Of a DNA stretch of 46,538 bases, positions 7,715 to 17,109 are shown piece after piece (within the stretch, counting starts at the first letter, position 1; the number at the start of each line of letters is the position of its first letter). The notes beneath the pieces were generated by a model, which saw nothing but the letters and a program-made list of their open reading frames with translations, was not told the origin of the DNA and did no database searches. Source of the DNA: Candidatus Collierbacteria bacterium (GTDB taxonomy: Bacteria > Patescibacteriota > Microgenomatia > UBA1400 > MFAQ01). Made by a program: the position numbers and the translations under genes. The stretch covers positions 1 through 46,538 of the forward strand of contig CAIQPO010000037.1 in NCBI GenBank assembly GCA_903873735.1, read 5' to 3'.

Positions 7715-8131
7715 TTATTTGGCTGATGGCTTCTTGGTGCCATATTTACTTCTACTAGTGCGTCTTTTATCAATACCAGCACAGTCGAGTTTGCCACGAA
7801 CAATGTGATATTTGACACCTGGTAAGTCTCTTACGCGACCAGCACGAACCATGACGATAGAGTGTTCTGCTAGATTGTGACCCTCACCCATGATGTAGGC
7901 GGTGACTTCTTGCTTATTTGATAACCTAACACGGGCAATCTTTCGGAGAGCCGAGTTTGGTTTCTTAGGAGTCATGGTTTTGACCTGAAGACAGACACCT
8001 GCTTTTTGAGGGTTTTGGGTGGTGACCATTCTTCTCTTGACTGAGTTGAAACTCTTGCGCAGAGCGGTGGCCTTGATTTTTTTAGCGTTAGACTGACGTC
8101 TAGTTTTGATTAGTTGATTGATTGTAGGCAT
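7715..8131 (-). CDS. rpsL: Ribosomal protein uS12 (S12), with N-terminal insertion and Arg at the streptomycin site
   Basis: 138-residue uS12, the decoding-centre protein. The core is standard: MTPKKPNSALRK (53-64), GEGHNLAEHS and RVRDLPGVKYHIVRG (99-113). Compared with E. coli there are about 13 extra residues between the NQL start and the GVC segment (residue 45). The lysine whose change to Arg gives streptomycin resistance in E. coli and M. tuberculosis (K87 and K88) is Arg here (R101). The other key lysine (E. coli K42) is kept as K56. It follows rpoC by 18 bases, and a candidate promoter overlaps the rpoC stop. Confidence 0.96.
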   Translation of the reverse strand: MPTINQLIKTRRQSNAKKIKATALRKSFNSVKRRMVTTQNPQKAGVCLQVKTMTPKKPNSALRKIARVRLSNKQEVTAYIMGEGHNLAEHSIVMVRAGRVRDLPGVKYHIVRGKLDCAGIDKRRTSRSKYGTKKPSAK

Positions 8132-8143
8132 ATTTGCGTGTGT

Positions 8144-8152
8144 ATTTTATCA
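8144..8152 (-). promoter_or_regulatory. Candidate extended -10 promoter for rpsL
   Basis: TGATAAAAT on the minus strand, in which the TGA is the rpoC stop codon (8152-8150). The -10 hexamer ends 12 bases before the rpsL ATG, so any transcript from it would have a leader of about 5 bases. No good -35 is present. Confidence 0.4.
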
Positions 8153-11100
8153 GATATTTTCCAACTTTGCGCGGTTTTTGCTGGTAGGAATCAATCTACC
8201 AATGATAACGTTTTCTTTCATACCGATTAGATGGTCAATTCTGCCTTGAACTGCTGAGTCGGTTAGTACTGAAGTGGTATCCTGGAAAGAGGCGGCAGAA
8301 AGCCAACTGTCGGTGTGAAGAGCGGCTCTTATCGTACCAAGGATAAGGTTGGTAGCGGTAGCTGGTTCTCCACCTTGAGCTATGGCAGCTTCATTAGCCA
8401 TTTCATATGCACCTCTGGAGATTACATCTCCTGCAACGAGAGAGGTGTCTCCCACGTTGTCGATGCGTACGTAGTCACACATCTTCCTAACAATGACCTC
8501 AAAGTGTTTGTCGTGGATACCGATACCCTGGGATTCGTAGATTCCTTGAATTTCGCCAATGAGGTATACCTGTGAGGCTCTCAAGCCTTTAACTCTGAGA
8601 AGGTTCTTAATATCGACACCTCCGGAAGCGAGGATTGAGCCGATGGCGACAATGTCTCCATCTTCAACTTTGAGAGGCATGGCAAGAGGTATAAGGTACT
8701 CTTTTCTGTCTTCTTTGGTGCCTTTGCCTGTAGGAGTAATGGTAACTAGATTGCCATTGTCGGTCTCTACTACTTTTACTTTTCCAGAAACCTCGGCAAC
8801 AGGAGCGGCGAGCTTGGGTGTTCTGACTTCAAATAGCTCGGTAACTCTAGGTAAACCCTGGGTCACGTCGACACCTGCGACACCTCCTGAGTGCTTGGTA
8901 CGCATGGTTAGCTGTGTACCAGGCTCACCGATAGATTGAGCAGCGATAACACCAGCGGGATCACCAATCTTAGCCATTACATTGCTGGCTAGATTATGAC
9001 CGTAGCAATTGGCACAAAGACCAAATCTCAATTTACATGTAAGAGGAGATCTAACCTCAACTTCCTTGACACCTGCGGCTTCGATGGCAGCTGCAATAGG
9101 TTCGGTAATCATTTCTCCAGCCTCTACGAGTACTTTTTTATTGGTTGGATTGAGAACTTTTTTGGCTGAAAGGCGGTGAACAATTCTCTTGGCAAAGACT
9201 TTGGTTCTGTCTTCAGAACTTATGGTTAGGAACTCATCAGTACCACACTCTTCAGCTCTAACGATGGCATCGTGACTGACATCAACTAAGCGTCTGGTCA
9301 GGTAACCTGCGTCAGCTGTACGAAGAGCGGTATCGGTAAGACCTTTTCTAGAACCTCTAACTGATGTAACGTACTCGAAAATTGAGAGACCTTCACGGAA
9401 GTTGCCTTTGGTAGGAAGTTCAACGAAGTTACCAAGAGGATCTACGTTGATACCACGCATGGCTGATAACTGTTTGATGGTGTTCTTGGTAATACGTCCC
9501 ATGCCTGTGTCAATAATCAATCTGACAGGATTGGTGGGAGAGAAGGTGTTCCAAGTCTTTTCGGCGAGATCTTCGGCGGTGTCCATCCACATTTGGATAG
9601 TGAGCTTTCTTCTTTCATCGTCGGTAATCAAACCTAGCTTGTAGTTGTCTTCGATTTCTTTTGCTTTTTGATTTCCTTCTTGAATGACGGACTCTTTGTC
9701 GGCGTACATTTCGTTGTCGGAGATAGCAAATGACAAACCGGAAACTGTAGCATATTCAAAACCGATATTCTTGACGGCGTCGATTAATTTCACCACACGC
9801 TTCACCTCAAGCTCTTCAATAGCTCGGTGGAAGAGTGATGAAATTTCTTTACGAGGAAGATTGCGGTTGATAAATTCCCACTCAGCAGGCAGAATCTGGT
9901 TAAACATGATTCTTCCAGCTGTGGTTTGGGTAAGTTGTTTGTCGCCTGGGAAGAGTCTTACGTTTACTGTCTGTCTAACCTTGATGGCATTATTTTGATA
10001 AGCGGTAAGCACATCTGCTTGGCTAGCAAATGGCATTGAGTAAACAGGGAGATTTTCATCAAGAGCGGTGAGATAGTAAACACCGATAGCCATTTCCTTT
10101 GAGTCAGGAATTGAAGCGGGGTTTCCTTGGGCTGGCTTTAATAAGTTGTATTGAGGAAGCATGCGCTTTTTAGCCTCAAGAATAGCTTTCTTGGTGAGAG
10201 GTACGTGGACAGCCATTTGGTCTCCGTCGAAGTCTGCATTAAAACCTCCACAAACTACCGGGTGAAGTCTTATTGCTGCACCATCAATTAGTTTTGGCCA
10301 GAAGGCTTGAATAGAGAGTTTGTGTAGCGTAGGAGCACGGTTTAAGAGAACAGGGTGCTTCTTGGTGATTTTTTCCAAGATGTCGTAGACTTCTGGTTGT
10401 CTCTTTTCAATGATGGCTTTGGCGGCTTTAACGTTGGGAGCCATGTCTTGCTTAATTAGTTCGTGGAGAACGAAGGGTTTGAACATCTCAAGTGCCATGT
10501 CTTTTGGTAAACCACACTGGTTTAGCTTGAGCTCAGGACCTACGACAATAACTGAACGACCTGAGTAATCGACACGCTTACCTAGAAGGTTTTGGCGGAA
10601 ACGACCCTGCTTGCCACGAAGCATATCAGAGAGAGACTTTAATGTCTTTCCAGTCCTGGATCTTCGAGAGGATCTAGCCTGAGAAGAATCGATAAGAGAG
10701 TCAACTGCTTCTTGGAGCATGCGTTTTTCATTTCTTAAGATGATTTCTGGAGCACCAAGGTCAATAAGGTGTTTCAAACGGTTGTTGCGATTGATGACGC
10801 GGCGATAAAGATCATTCAAATCTGATGCAGCAAACCTACCTCCTGAAAGCTGGACCATAGGACGAAGATCTGGAGGAATGACAGGAAGAACTCTTAAGAT
10901 CATCCACTCTGGCTTGATTTTAGAATCAAGTAAACCTCTTGCAACTTGAAGTCTTTTGGTAGCCTTGAGTCTTTTGGCTTCTGAATTTGAGTGTAGATCT
11001 TCTTTGAGATCTGCAACTAAGTTATCAAGATTGATCTGCTGAAGTGCATTAAGAAGAGATTCTGAACCCATTCCGGCTTTGATAAAACCAGCAACGCTGT

Positions 11101-11860
11101 ATTCTTCAAGTTTGGCGAATTCTGCGTCCGAAAGGAGTGAGTTGGCTCTAACTCTGTCGACTAAAGCTTCAAGTTTACTGTAGATTTCTTCAGTAACAGA
11201 AAGCTCAACTACCATCTGTTCTCTTAATTGAGCAATTTTTTGTTTGCTTTCTACTTTAAGGTCATCGGACTTCATTTCTAATTCATCCTTAACTTTGACC
11301 TTCTTTTTTAGCTCGGTGAGTTGTGTTTTACCTTTGTCCTTTAAGTCTTCAATTTGTTTGTCAAAGTTGGCTCTAACTTCGTTTAATTTGGCTTCAAGTT
11401 GGGTAGCAATTGATTTCTTAGCCTCATCTCTACCCTCTTCATCAACACTCATAACTAAGTATTTAGAGAAATAGATAACTGACGTAAGAGCCTTAGGAGA
11501 AATGTCTAGAAGGAGAGAGAGCTTACTAGGAGCGCCCTTGAAAAACCATACATGAGCTACAGGAGCAGCAAGTTCGATATGACCCATTCTCTCGCGCCTA
11601 ACTCTTGAAAGAGTAACTTCAACTCCACATTTGTCACAAACGATACCCTTAAAACGAACTCTTTTGTATTTTCCACAGTAACACTCCCAGTCCTTGGTTG
11701 GACCGAAGGTGCGCTCACAAAAAAGACCGTCTTTTTCTGGTTTTTGGGTGCGGTAATTAATAGTTTCTGGTTTGGTGACTTGTCCATGAGACCATTTTTT
11801 GATGTCCTCTGGGGAAGCAAGTCTGATTTGCAAACCGGTAAAGTCAACTATGTTATTCAT
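8150..11860 (-). CDS. rpoC: RNA polymerase beta' subunit
   Basis: 1236-residue largest subunit of RNA polymerase. The N-terminal zinc ribbon is C60, C62, C75, C78. A long charged coiled region follows (about 150-260). The catalytic motif NADFDGDQ has its Asp triad at 543, 545 and 547. The trigger-loop region contains PAGVIAAQSIGEPGTQLTMR, and the second zinc site is formed by the ECG and CKLRFGLCANC cysteines. It is complete, without the large insertions of proteobacterial beta', and starts 21 bases after rpoB. Confidence 0.98.
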   Translation of the reverse strand: MNNIVDFTGLQIRLASPEDIKKWSHGQVTKPETINYRTQKPEKDGLFCERTFGPTKDWECYCGKYKRVRFKGIVCDKCGVEVTLSRVRRERMGHIELAAPVAHVWFFKGAPSKLSLLLDISPKALTSVIYFSKYLVMSVDEEGRDEAKKSIATQLEAKLNEVRANFDKQIEDLKDKGKTQLTELKKKVKVKDELEMKSDDLKVESKQKIAQLREQMVVELSVTEEIYSKLEALVDRVRANSLLSDAEFAKLEEYSVAGFIKAGMGSESLLNALQQINLDNLVADLKEDLHSNSEAKRLKATKRLQVARGLLDSKIKPEWMILRVLPVIPPDLRPMVQLSGGRFAASDLNDLYRRVINRNNRLKHLIDLGAPEIILRNEKRMLQEAVDSLIDSSQARSSRRSRTGKTLKSLSDMLRGKQGRFRQNLLGKRVDYSGRSVIVVGPELKLNQCGLPKDMALEMFKPFVLHELIKQDMAPNVKAAKAIIEKRQPEVYDILEKITKKHPVLLNRAPTLHKLSIQAFWPKLIDGAAIRLHPVVCGGFNADFDGDQMAVHVPLTKKAILEAKKRMLPQYNLLKPAQGNPASIPDSKEMAIGVYYLTALDENLPVYSMPFASQADVLTAYQNNAIKVRQTVNVRLFPGDKQLTQTTAGRIMFNQILPAEWEFINRNLPRKEISSLFHRAIEELEVKRVVKLIDAVKNIGFEYATVSGLSFAISDNEMYADKESVIQEGNQKAKEIEDNYKLGLITDDERRKLTIQMWMDTAEDLAEKTWNTFSPTNPVRLIIDTGMGRITKNTIKQLSAMRGINVDPLGNFVELPTKGNFREGLSIFEYVTSVRGSRKGLTDTALRTADAGYLTRRLVDVSHDAIVRAEECGTDEFLTISSEDRTKVFAKRIVHRLSAKKVLNPTNKKVLVEAGEMITEPIAAAIEAAGVKEVEVRSPLTCKLRFGLCANCYGHNLASNVMAKIGDPAGVIAAQSIGEPGTQLTMRTKHSGGVAGVDVTQGLPRVTELFEVRTPKLAAPVAEVSGKVKVVETDNGNLVTITPTGKGTKEDRKEYLIPLAMPLKVEDGDIVAIGSILASGGVDIKNLLRVKGLRASQVYLIGEIQGIYESQGIGIHDKHFEVIVRKMCDYVRIDNVGDTSLVAGDVISRGAYEMANEAAIAQGGEPATATNLILGTIRAALHTDSWLSAASFQDTTSVLTDSAVQGRIDHLIGMKENVIIGRLIPTSKNRAKLENI

Positions 11861-11881
11861 TGTTTTTTTGTTTGCGTTTAA

Positions 11882-14800
11882 TTACTGATTATCAGCTTCA
11901 ATTGATTCTTGATTTCCGAAGTCTCCGGCTTCAGCTGCTTCTTCCGACAGCTCTTCTGCCTCATACTGATCAGCTGGAGCTGTGTCTGGTTCTTCTTCGG
12001 GCACAAGTGGAAGGGTATCTTCGGTCATTATTTGAGCAATTTCTGGCCTTATAGCTGACTCATTAATTTCTTCAGAAACGACATTACCAGTGGGTACAAC
12101 TGCCAAACCGAGTGAATTTAGTTCTTTAACCAGCACTTTAAATGACTCTGGGACAGAAGACATGGGAATCTCTTCACCTTTGACGATGGCTTCAAATGCC
12201 TTAGACCTGCCGACCACGTCGTCTGATTTGAGAGTAAGCATTTCTTGTAGAGAATAGGCAGCCTTATGTGCTTCAAGAGCCCAGACTTCCATTTCTCCCA
12301 AACGCTGTCCACCCATTTGTGCTTTACCACCAAGAGGCTGCTGGGTAACTAAGGAGTAAGGTCCAATTGAGCGGGCATGGGTCTTGTCCTCGACCATGTG
12401 GTTAAGCTTGATGATGTATCCCAAGCCAACTGCGGTTTCTTGTTCAAAAGGTAGACCAGTACGCCCGTCAAAGAGTTGCATCTTACCTGATAAGGGTAAG
12501 CCAGCTTCTTTGAGGAGGTCATTGATAGTACTCTCATCGACATTCTCGAAAACTGGAGTAGCGACTCTCTTGCCAACTTTTTGAGCAGCAAAACCTACTT
12601 GTGCTTCGAGAAGCTGTCCGAGGTTCATACGGGCTAGTACTGAAAGAGGAGAGATAATGATGTCTATTGGAGTACCATCTGGTAAGTAAGGCATGTCGGC
12701 AGTGGAGATAACTTTGGAGATAACACCTTTGTTACCGTGACGTCCTGCAACCTTATCACCAACTGTGATTTTTCTTAGCTGGGCAACTCTAATCTTAATT
12801 TGGCGAATAACTCCTGACTCAAGTTCATCTCCAGAGTCTCTATCTAGAACTTGGACTGATATAACAGTACCCTGTTCACCGTGAGGCATTCTAAGAGATG
12901 TGTCGCGAACTTCTCTAGCTTTTTCACCGAAGATTGCTCTTAGAAGACGTTCTTCAGCAGTAAGCTCTGTTTCGCCTTTGGGAGCAATTTTTCCGACTAA
13001 GATGTCGTTTGGTCCGACGACTGAACCGATGGCAATGATACCGTCTGAACTAAGGTCTTTGAGGTCTGCTTCGGAAACGTTGGGGATATCTCGGGTAAGT
13101 TCTTCAGGGCCAAGCTTTGTGTCCATAACATCACAAACATGCTCGTGAATTGAGATGGAAGAAAGTAAATCTTCTTTGACAACGCGATCAGAGACAACAA
13201 TGGCATCTTCGTAGCCTAGTCCTTCAAATGAAGCATAGGCTATGACCAAATTTTGACCAAGAGCTAACTCTCCGGCTTCAGCGGCTGGTCCGTTGATAAT
13301 TAAGTCACCTTTATTTACAGCATCACCAACTACTACTCCGGGTGTTTGGTTGTAGCAAGTATCCTGTGAAGTGCCAAAGTATTTTCTTAAATGATAGGTC
13401 TCGATTCCTTTTTCAACATCAACAAAACCATATTCATAAGGTGAAAGTTCATTCTCTGCGGTTTTGGCATCTTCAGGTGAAAGCTTGATGGAAACATGAG
13501 ACGCATCTACAGAAACCACTTCACCTGAGTGTCTGGCTCTGACAACCCAACCCATAGATTCTGCGACTGAAGCCTCCATGCCTGTACCAACTACTGGAGC
13601 AGCGGGCTTGACGAGAGGGAGAGCTTGAGTAAGATGGTGGGTGCCCATAAGAGCACGAGTACCATCATCATGTTGGACGAAGGGAATCAGTGAGGCTGAT
13701 GTACCCACAACCTGACGAGGTACAACATCAATGTATTGAACTAAATTGACATCTGCTTCAATGAATTTTCCTTGATATCTAACCGGAACCCATTTGTCTA
13801 AAATGGTGTCTCCATCACGCTTCACCCAAGCGTGGGTGATATATGCGTCCTCTTCGTCGTCGGCAGCCAAGTAGACAACCTCGTCGGTAACACGCATTAC
13901 TGATTTACCGTTTTTCTCTTCTTTTACTACTTTAAGGTAAGGAGCTTCGAGGAAACCGTAGTCATTAACCTTGGAGTATAAGGCGAGGTAAGTAACCAAA
14001 CCGATATTTGGTCCTTCAGGAGATCTTACTGGACAGGTACGAGAGTATTGGGATGAGTGAATATCACGCATGGAGAAACTAGCTCTCTCACGAGTAATAC
14101 CTCCTGGTCCCATAACAGAAATACGGCGAAGGTTGTCAATTTCCGCGAGAGGATTAACTTGGTCGAGAATAGAGGAGAGTCTGTTTCGGCGGAAGAATTC
14201 GGTGATTGATGAGATTATTGGTCTGGGGTTTACAAACGCGGCTGGGGTAGGAAGCTCATCTGGTTTGGATAGAGACATCTTTTCTTTGATGGATCTCTCT
14301 AATCTCAGGAGACCTACTTTGAAGGCGGTTTGGTTTACTAATTCACCAACACATCTAATTCTGCGATTGGCCAAGTGATCTATGTCGTCTGTTTTTCCTT
14401 TTCCATTTTGAAGACTAATTAGGTAGCGCATGGTTCCAACAAAATCATCGACTGAAAGAGTGACGTGCTGCTTATCGATAGGAGTTGAGAGACCGAGCTT
14501 GCGGTTAAGTTTGTAGCGTCCAACTAAGCCAAGATTGTAGCGTCGGTAATCAAAAAACATTTGGTGAAGGAGAGCTTTAGCATTTTCAAGCACAGCTGGT
14601 TCACCAGGTCTGATTTTTTGGTAGAACTCTAAAAGTGCCTCTTCAGTGTTTGAGGAGGTGTCTTTTAGAAGAGTGGTGGCGATGTAAGGATGATCAGCGT
14701 TAGAATCTACATCCTCAAAGAGTTTGTGAATCTGATCATTGTCTGAGTATCCAAGAGCGCGAATGAGGGTGGTAGCAGAAACCTTGCGATGTCTATCGAT

Positions 14801-15334
14801 TCTTACTGACAGGTGGTCATTTTTACTGACCAACAGTTCTAACCAAGAACCTCTCATAGGTCTGATTTCCCCTTGGAACAAGGCTCTTCCTGAGTGAGGA
14901 TCGACTTCTTTAGTGAAGTAGACTCCTGGAGATCTAACAACCTGAGAAACGACAACACGTTCTACACCATTGATGATGAAAGTACCGGTGTTGGTCATCA
15001 TGGGGATGTCTCCGAGGAAAATTTCTTGTTGTTGGGTGGCTTTGGAATGGAGGTTGGTGAGTTTGACGGTAGCCCAGAGAGGAGCTTCAAAGGTGACTCC
15101 CTTTTCCATGGCTGTTATGGGAGTGATTTTGGGCAAGCCGACACGAGAAGAAAGGAATTCGAATTCAAATACTTTTCCGGTGAAGTCCCTGATTGGGTTC
15201 AGTTCGGTTAAGGACTCTTGGATTCCCTCTTCAAGGAATTGTTTGTACGAGTCTAGCTGTATTTCAGTGAGATCAAGCTCTTTTAACTTTGGGGTGATCT
15301 TTCCCCAGTTTTCGCGATTGATTTTTTTAATCAT
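11882..15334 (-). CDS. rpoB: RNA polymerase beta subunit
   Basis: 1150 residues from the ATG at 15334. The frame can be opened 45 bases earlier at a TTG, but MIKKINRENWG is the better start because the extra residues look like leader sequence. Conserved beta features run from the protrusion (GTFIINGVERVVVSQVVRSPGVYF) through the fork and rifampicin pocket (LDQVNPLAEIDNLRRISVMGPGG, about 390-412) to GEKAREVRDTSLRMPHGEQG and the C-terminal clamp (GGKAQMGGQRLGEMEVWALEA). In the rifampicin pocket E. coli Q513 is Ser (S388) and H526 is Asn (N401), while D516 and S531 are kept (D391, S406). The tail is strongly acidic. rpoB has its own promoter and a leader with a terminator-like hairpin. Confidence 0.97.
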   Translation of the reverse strand: MIKKINRENWGKITPKLKELDLTEIQLDSYKQFLEEGIQESLTELNPIRDFTGKVFEFEFLSSRVGLPKITPITAMEKGVTFEAPLWATVKLTNLHSKATQQQEIFLGDIPMMTNTGTFIINGVERVVVSQVVRSPGVYFTKEVDPHSGRALFQGEIRPMRGSWLELLVSKNDHLSVRIDRHRKVSATTLIRALGYSDNDQIHKLFEDVDSNADHPYIATTLLKDTSSNTEEALLEFYQKIRPGEPAVLENAKALLHQMFFDYRRYNLGLVGRYKLNRKLGLSTPIDKQHVTLSVDDFVGTMRYLISLQNGKGKTDDIDHLANRRIRCVGELVNQTAFKVGLLRLERSIKEKMSLSKPDELPTPAAFVNPRPIISSITEFFRRNRLSSILDQVNPLAEIDNLRRISVMGPGGITRERASFSMRDIHSSQYSRTCPVRSPEGPNIGLVTYLALYSKVNDYGFLEAPYLKVVKEEKNGKSVMRVTDEVVYLAADDEEDAYITHAWVKRDGDTILDKWVPVRYQGKFIEADVNLVQYIDVVPRQVVGTSASLIPFVQHDDGTRALMGTHHLTQALPLVKPAAPVVGTGMEASVAESMGWVVRARHSGEVVSVDASHVSIKLSPEDAKTAENELSPYEYGFVDVEKGIETYHLRKYFGTSQDTCYNQTPGVVVGDAVNKGDLIINGPAAEAGELALGQNLVIAYASFEGLGYEDAIVVSDRVVKEDLLSSISIHEHVCDVMDTKLGPEELTRDIPNVSEADLKDLSSDGIIAIGSVVGPNDILVGKIAPKGETELTAEERLLRAIFGEKAREVRDTSLRMPHGEQGTVISVQVLDRDSGDELESGVIRQIKIRVAQLRKITVGDKVAGRHGNKGVISKVISTADMPYLPDGTPIDIIISPLSVLARMNLGQLLEAQVGFAAQKVGKRVATPVFENVDESTINDLLKEAGLPLSGKMQLFDGRTGLPFEQETAVGLGYIIKLNHMVEDKTHARSIGPYSLVTQQPLGGKAQMGGQRLGEMEVWALEAHKAAYSLQEMLTLKSDDVVGRSKAFEAIVKGEEIPMSSVPESFKVLVKELNSLGLAVVPTGNVVSEEINESAIRPEIAQIMTEDTLPLVPEEEPDTAPADQYEAEELSEEAAEAGDFGNQESIEADNQ

Positions 15335-15385
15335 CCGTATTTTTTGGTATTTTTGGGCAGAAATGATAACAATGCGCAAACGTAC

Positions 15386-15412
15386 AAAAACCTGGCCCGA
15401 AAAAAGGCCAAG
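15386..15412 (-). terminator. Terminator-like hairpin in the rpoB leader (candidate attenuator)
   Basis: On the minus strand CTTGGCC, an 8-base loop rich in T, GGCCAGG (7 bp with one T-G pair), then five T. It lies about 11-37 bases after the expected transcription start and 50 bases before the rpoB ATG. RNA polymerase would meet it almost at once, so read-through would set rpoBC output. No protein or ligand site is apparent. Confidence 0.65.
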
Positions 15413-15429
15413 TTCATAGCAGTGTTGTT

Positions 15430-15459
15430 AGTATACAGTGAATTACACCCAAGTGTCAA
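15430..15459 (-). promoter_or_regulatory. Promoter of rpoBC
   Basis: TTGACA (15454-15459), an 18-bp spacer and TATACT (15430-15435) on the minus strand. The -35 is perfect consensus. It lies in the gap after the mltG stop and gives a leader of about 90 bases before the rpoB ATG at 15334. Confidence 0.85.
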
Positions 15460-15474
15460 CAATATAATTTAAGT

Positions 15475-16464
15475 CTAACGACAGTCTTTTTTCAAGTATA
15501 GACAGACATTTTGATTATGCTCTTCCACTGTCTTGGCAAAATGAATTACCCCCTGGGCATCATGTAAATAGAACCAGAAGGGAGTGGAGGCGGGAGACAG
15601 CGCAGCAGATAGACTGTCTTTACCAGGATTTGATATTGGTGCGGGTGGCAATCCTGGATTGGCATAGGTATTAAATGGTGATTTGATTTGCAGGTCCTGT
15701 TTGGTGATACTTACCGGCCACCAATCGCAATCAGCTTTTTTACATCTGTTAGTGGCAATTATGTACTGAACGGTAGCGTCTATTTGGAGTGGCCACCCGG
15801 CTTTTAGCCTATTGCTAATTACACCAGCAATCTCTTTCATCTCTGATGCGTCACCAGCTTCTCTTTCAAGAAGCGAGGCGATGATTATGATTTCCTTTTG
15901 CTTTTCAACGGGGACTTTTAAATCGGCGAGAGCCCTTTTGTGTGTGTCTGTAAGTCGTGAAATCACGGTTTGAGTGTCGGTTTTTGGGTCAAGGTCATAG
16001 GTGTCGGGGAAGAGCTGGCCTTCAAGACTGGTTGTTTGTTTTATGAATTCGTCAACAGAAAAGGTGGTTTCTGGGTTTGATTTGAGAAGTGCTTTATGGA
16101 TAATAAGCGCCATTTCATGGCGACGAAGTCCCTCAGGAAGCGTAACTCTGGTTTGTTTTGTGGAGGCTTTGGTAAGTTTGTTGGCGATAATTACAGTGCT
16201 TTCATTGGGAGATAATTTGAAGAAACCAGCTTGAATCTTGCTGGCAAGTCCAAGACGAATTACGGTAAATTTAAAGGCTGTGCGGGATCTGATTAGTTTT
16301 AGGTTACTTAACTTATTGGCAATTTGATCAACACTTTCTCCGGAGGCAATTTCTACCTCGATTTCGGGAAATGAGTGTAGGGTAACAGGCCTGACTGCTT
16401 GGAGGTACCAAAAGAGGCAAAAAAGAGTAATGCCGGTAAGGGCAAAGAATAATCTTTTAATCAT
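15475..16464 (-). CDS. mltG: Endolytic murein transglycosylase MltG (YceG family)
   Basis: 329 residues. MltG cuts nascent glycan strands at the outer face of the membrane and sets their length. One N-terminal membrane segment (about 5-24), a LysM-like region, and the YceG catalytic domain with the active Glu in ASLLEREAG (E200 by position) are visible. The C-terminal SPFNTYANPGLPPAPISNPG and FAKTVEEHNQNV motifs are family hallmarks. It lies downstream of ruvX and a small zinc ribbon gene, the same order as in the alaS-yrrK-yrzB-yrrL region of Bacillus. Confidence 0.9.
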   Translation of the reverse strand: MIKRLFFALTGITLFCLFWYLQAVRPVTLHSFPEIEVEIASGESVDQIANKLSNLKLIRSRTAFKFTVIRLGLASKIQAGFFKLSPNESTVIIANKLTKASTKQTRVTLPEGLRRHEMALIIHKALLKSNPETTFSVDEFIKQTTSLEGQLFPDTYDLDPKTDTQTVISRLTDTHKRALADLKVPVEKQKEIIIIASLLEREAGDASEMKEIAGVISNRLKAGWPLQIDATVQYIIATNRCKKADCDWWPVSITKQDLQIKSPFNTYANPGLPPAPISNPGKDSLSAALSPASTPFWFYLHDAQGVIHFAKTVEEHNQNVCLYLKKDCR

Positions 16465-16466
16465 AA

Positions 16467-16673
16467 TTAAACTTCACTAAGGAGTGCTCTGCGATAGGTT
16501 TTCTTTTTGGGGTCGTAGATAAAAATTCGACCACATTTACAAGTAACTTGTTCGCAGGAGCTGACCTTGGTGGACGGTTTTTTAAAGCCGTTTTCAAGGG
16601 CAGTGCCGCAGCCAACACAAGATCCTCGTGAGAGAAGCCAGGCTTGAACTGGGGCAATGATGTTTTTTAACAT
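16467..16673 (-). CDS. Small zinc ribbon protein
   Basis: 68 residues, no named family recognised. Cysteine pairs CVGC (residues 19-22) and CKCG (about 45-48), with Cys40 between them, suggest one zinc ribbon. An IFIYDPKKKTYRR tail follows. It lies 2 bases before mltG and 23 after ruvX, so it is in the same operon. The position recalls the small YrzB-type gene between yrrK and yrrL in Bacillus, but the sequence does not show homology. An overlapping frame in this stretch lacks such structure and is rejected. Confidence 0.7.
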   Translation of the reverse strand: MLKNIIAPVQAWLLSRGSCVGCGTALENGFKKPSTKVSSCEQVTCKCGRIFIYDPKKKTYRRALLSEV

Positions 16674-16696
16674 ACAGCTATTCTGACCGAGAAGGA

Positions 16697-17101
16697 CTAT
16701 TTTTGCAACCCAGACTGGTCAAGATATCGTTGAAGTATAACTGCTGCTGCTGTCATGTGCTCTCTCTGCTTTCTCTCGCGGGTGGATTTTTCTATTTGGA
16801 ACAATATTTGTCGTGCTTCTTTAGAGCTTATACTTTCCTCGAAAAGCACAACTTCTCCTGAAAAAAAGCTTTGGAGGCGATCCCTTAGCGATTCTGCCAG
16901 TCTGACTGTAGAACCAGACTCGGGAACACCAATGACAATCACACATGGATTATGTTTGTTAATGATGGGTATAAGCTTACCCACAAGCGATGAAAAATCT
17001 CTTTCGAAAATTGTACACAGAGGCTCCGCCAGTATTCCCTCCCTGGAGATGGCAATGCCGGTATGAGCAGCTCCAGGGTCTAGACAAACTACAGATTTCA
17101 T
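16697..17101 (-). CDS. ruvX: RuvX/YqgF-family RNase H-fold nuclease
   Basis: 134 residues, the normal size for this family, which processes the 5' end of pre-16S rRNA and has been linked to Holliday junction resolution. It begins with CLDPGAAHTGIAIS (Asp8 is the first metal ligand; family: GxDxGxxRIGVA), has VIVIGVPESGS in the middle (family: IVVGLPxxxxG), a conserved Glu in LFEESISSKEA, and the C-terminal HMTAAAVILQRYL (family: DxxAAxxILQxYL). It lies between the sortase and the zinc ribbon gene. Confidence 0.85.
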   Translation of the reverse strand: MKSVVCLDPGAAHTGIAISREGILAEPLCTIFERDFSSLVGKLIPIINKHNPCVIVIGVPESGSTVRLAESLRDRLQSFFSGEVVLFEESISSKEARQILFQIEKSTRERKQREHMTAAAVILQRYLDQSGLQK

Positions 17102-17109
17102 AGGGTATT

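Noticed and set aside
15335..15379. TTG start extending RpoB by 15 residues
   Set aside because: The extra residues do not fit the beta-subunit N-terminus, no ribosome site supports the TTG, and the ATG at 15334 gives the expected start.
14970..15419. Plus-strand open frame of 149 codons opposite the rpoB start
   Set aside because: Antisense to conserved beta-subunit sequence and runs through the rpoB leader; no domain pattern.
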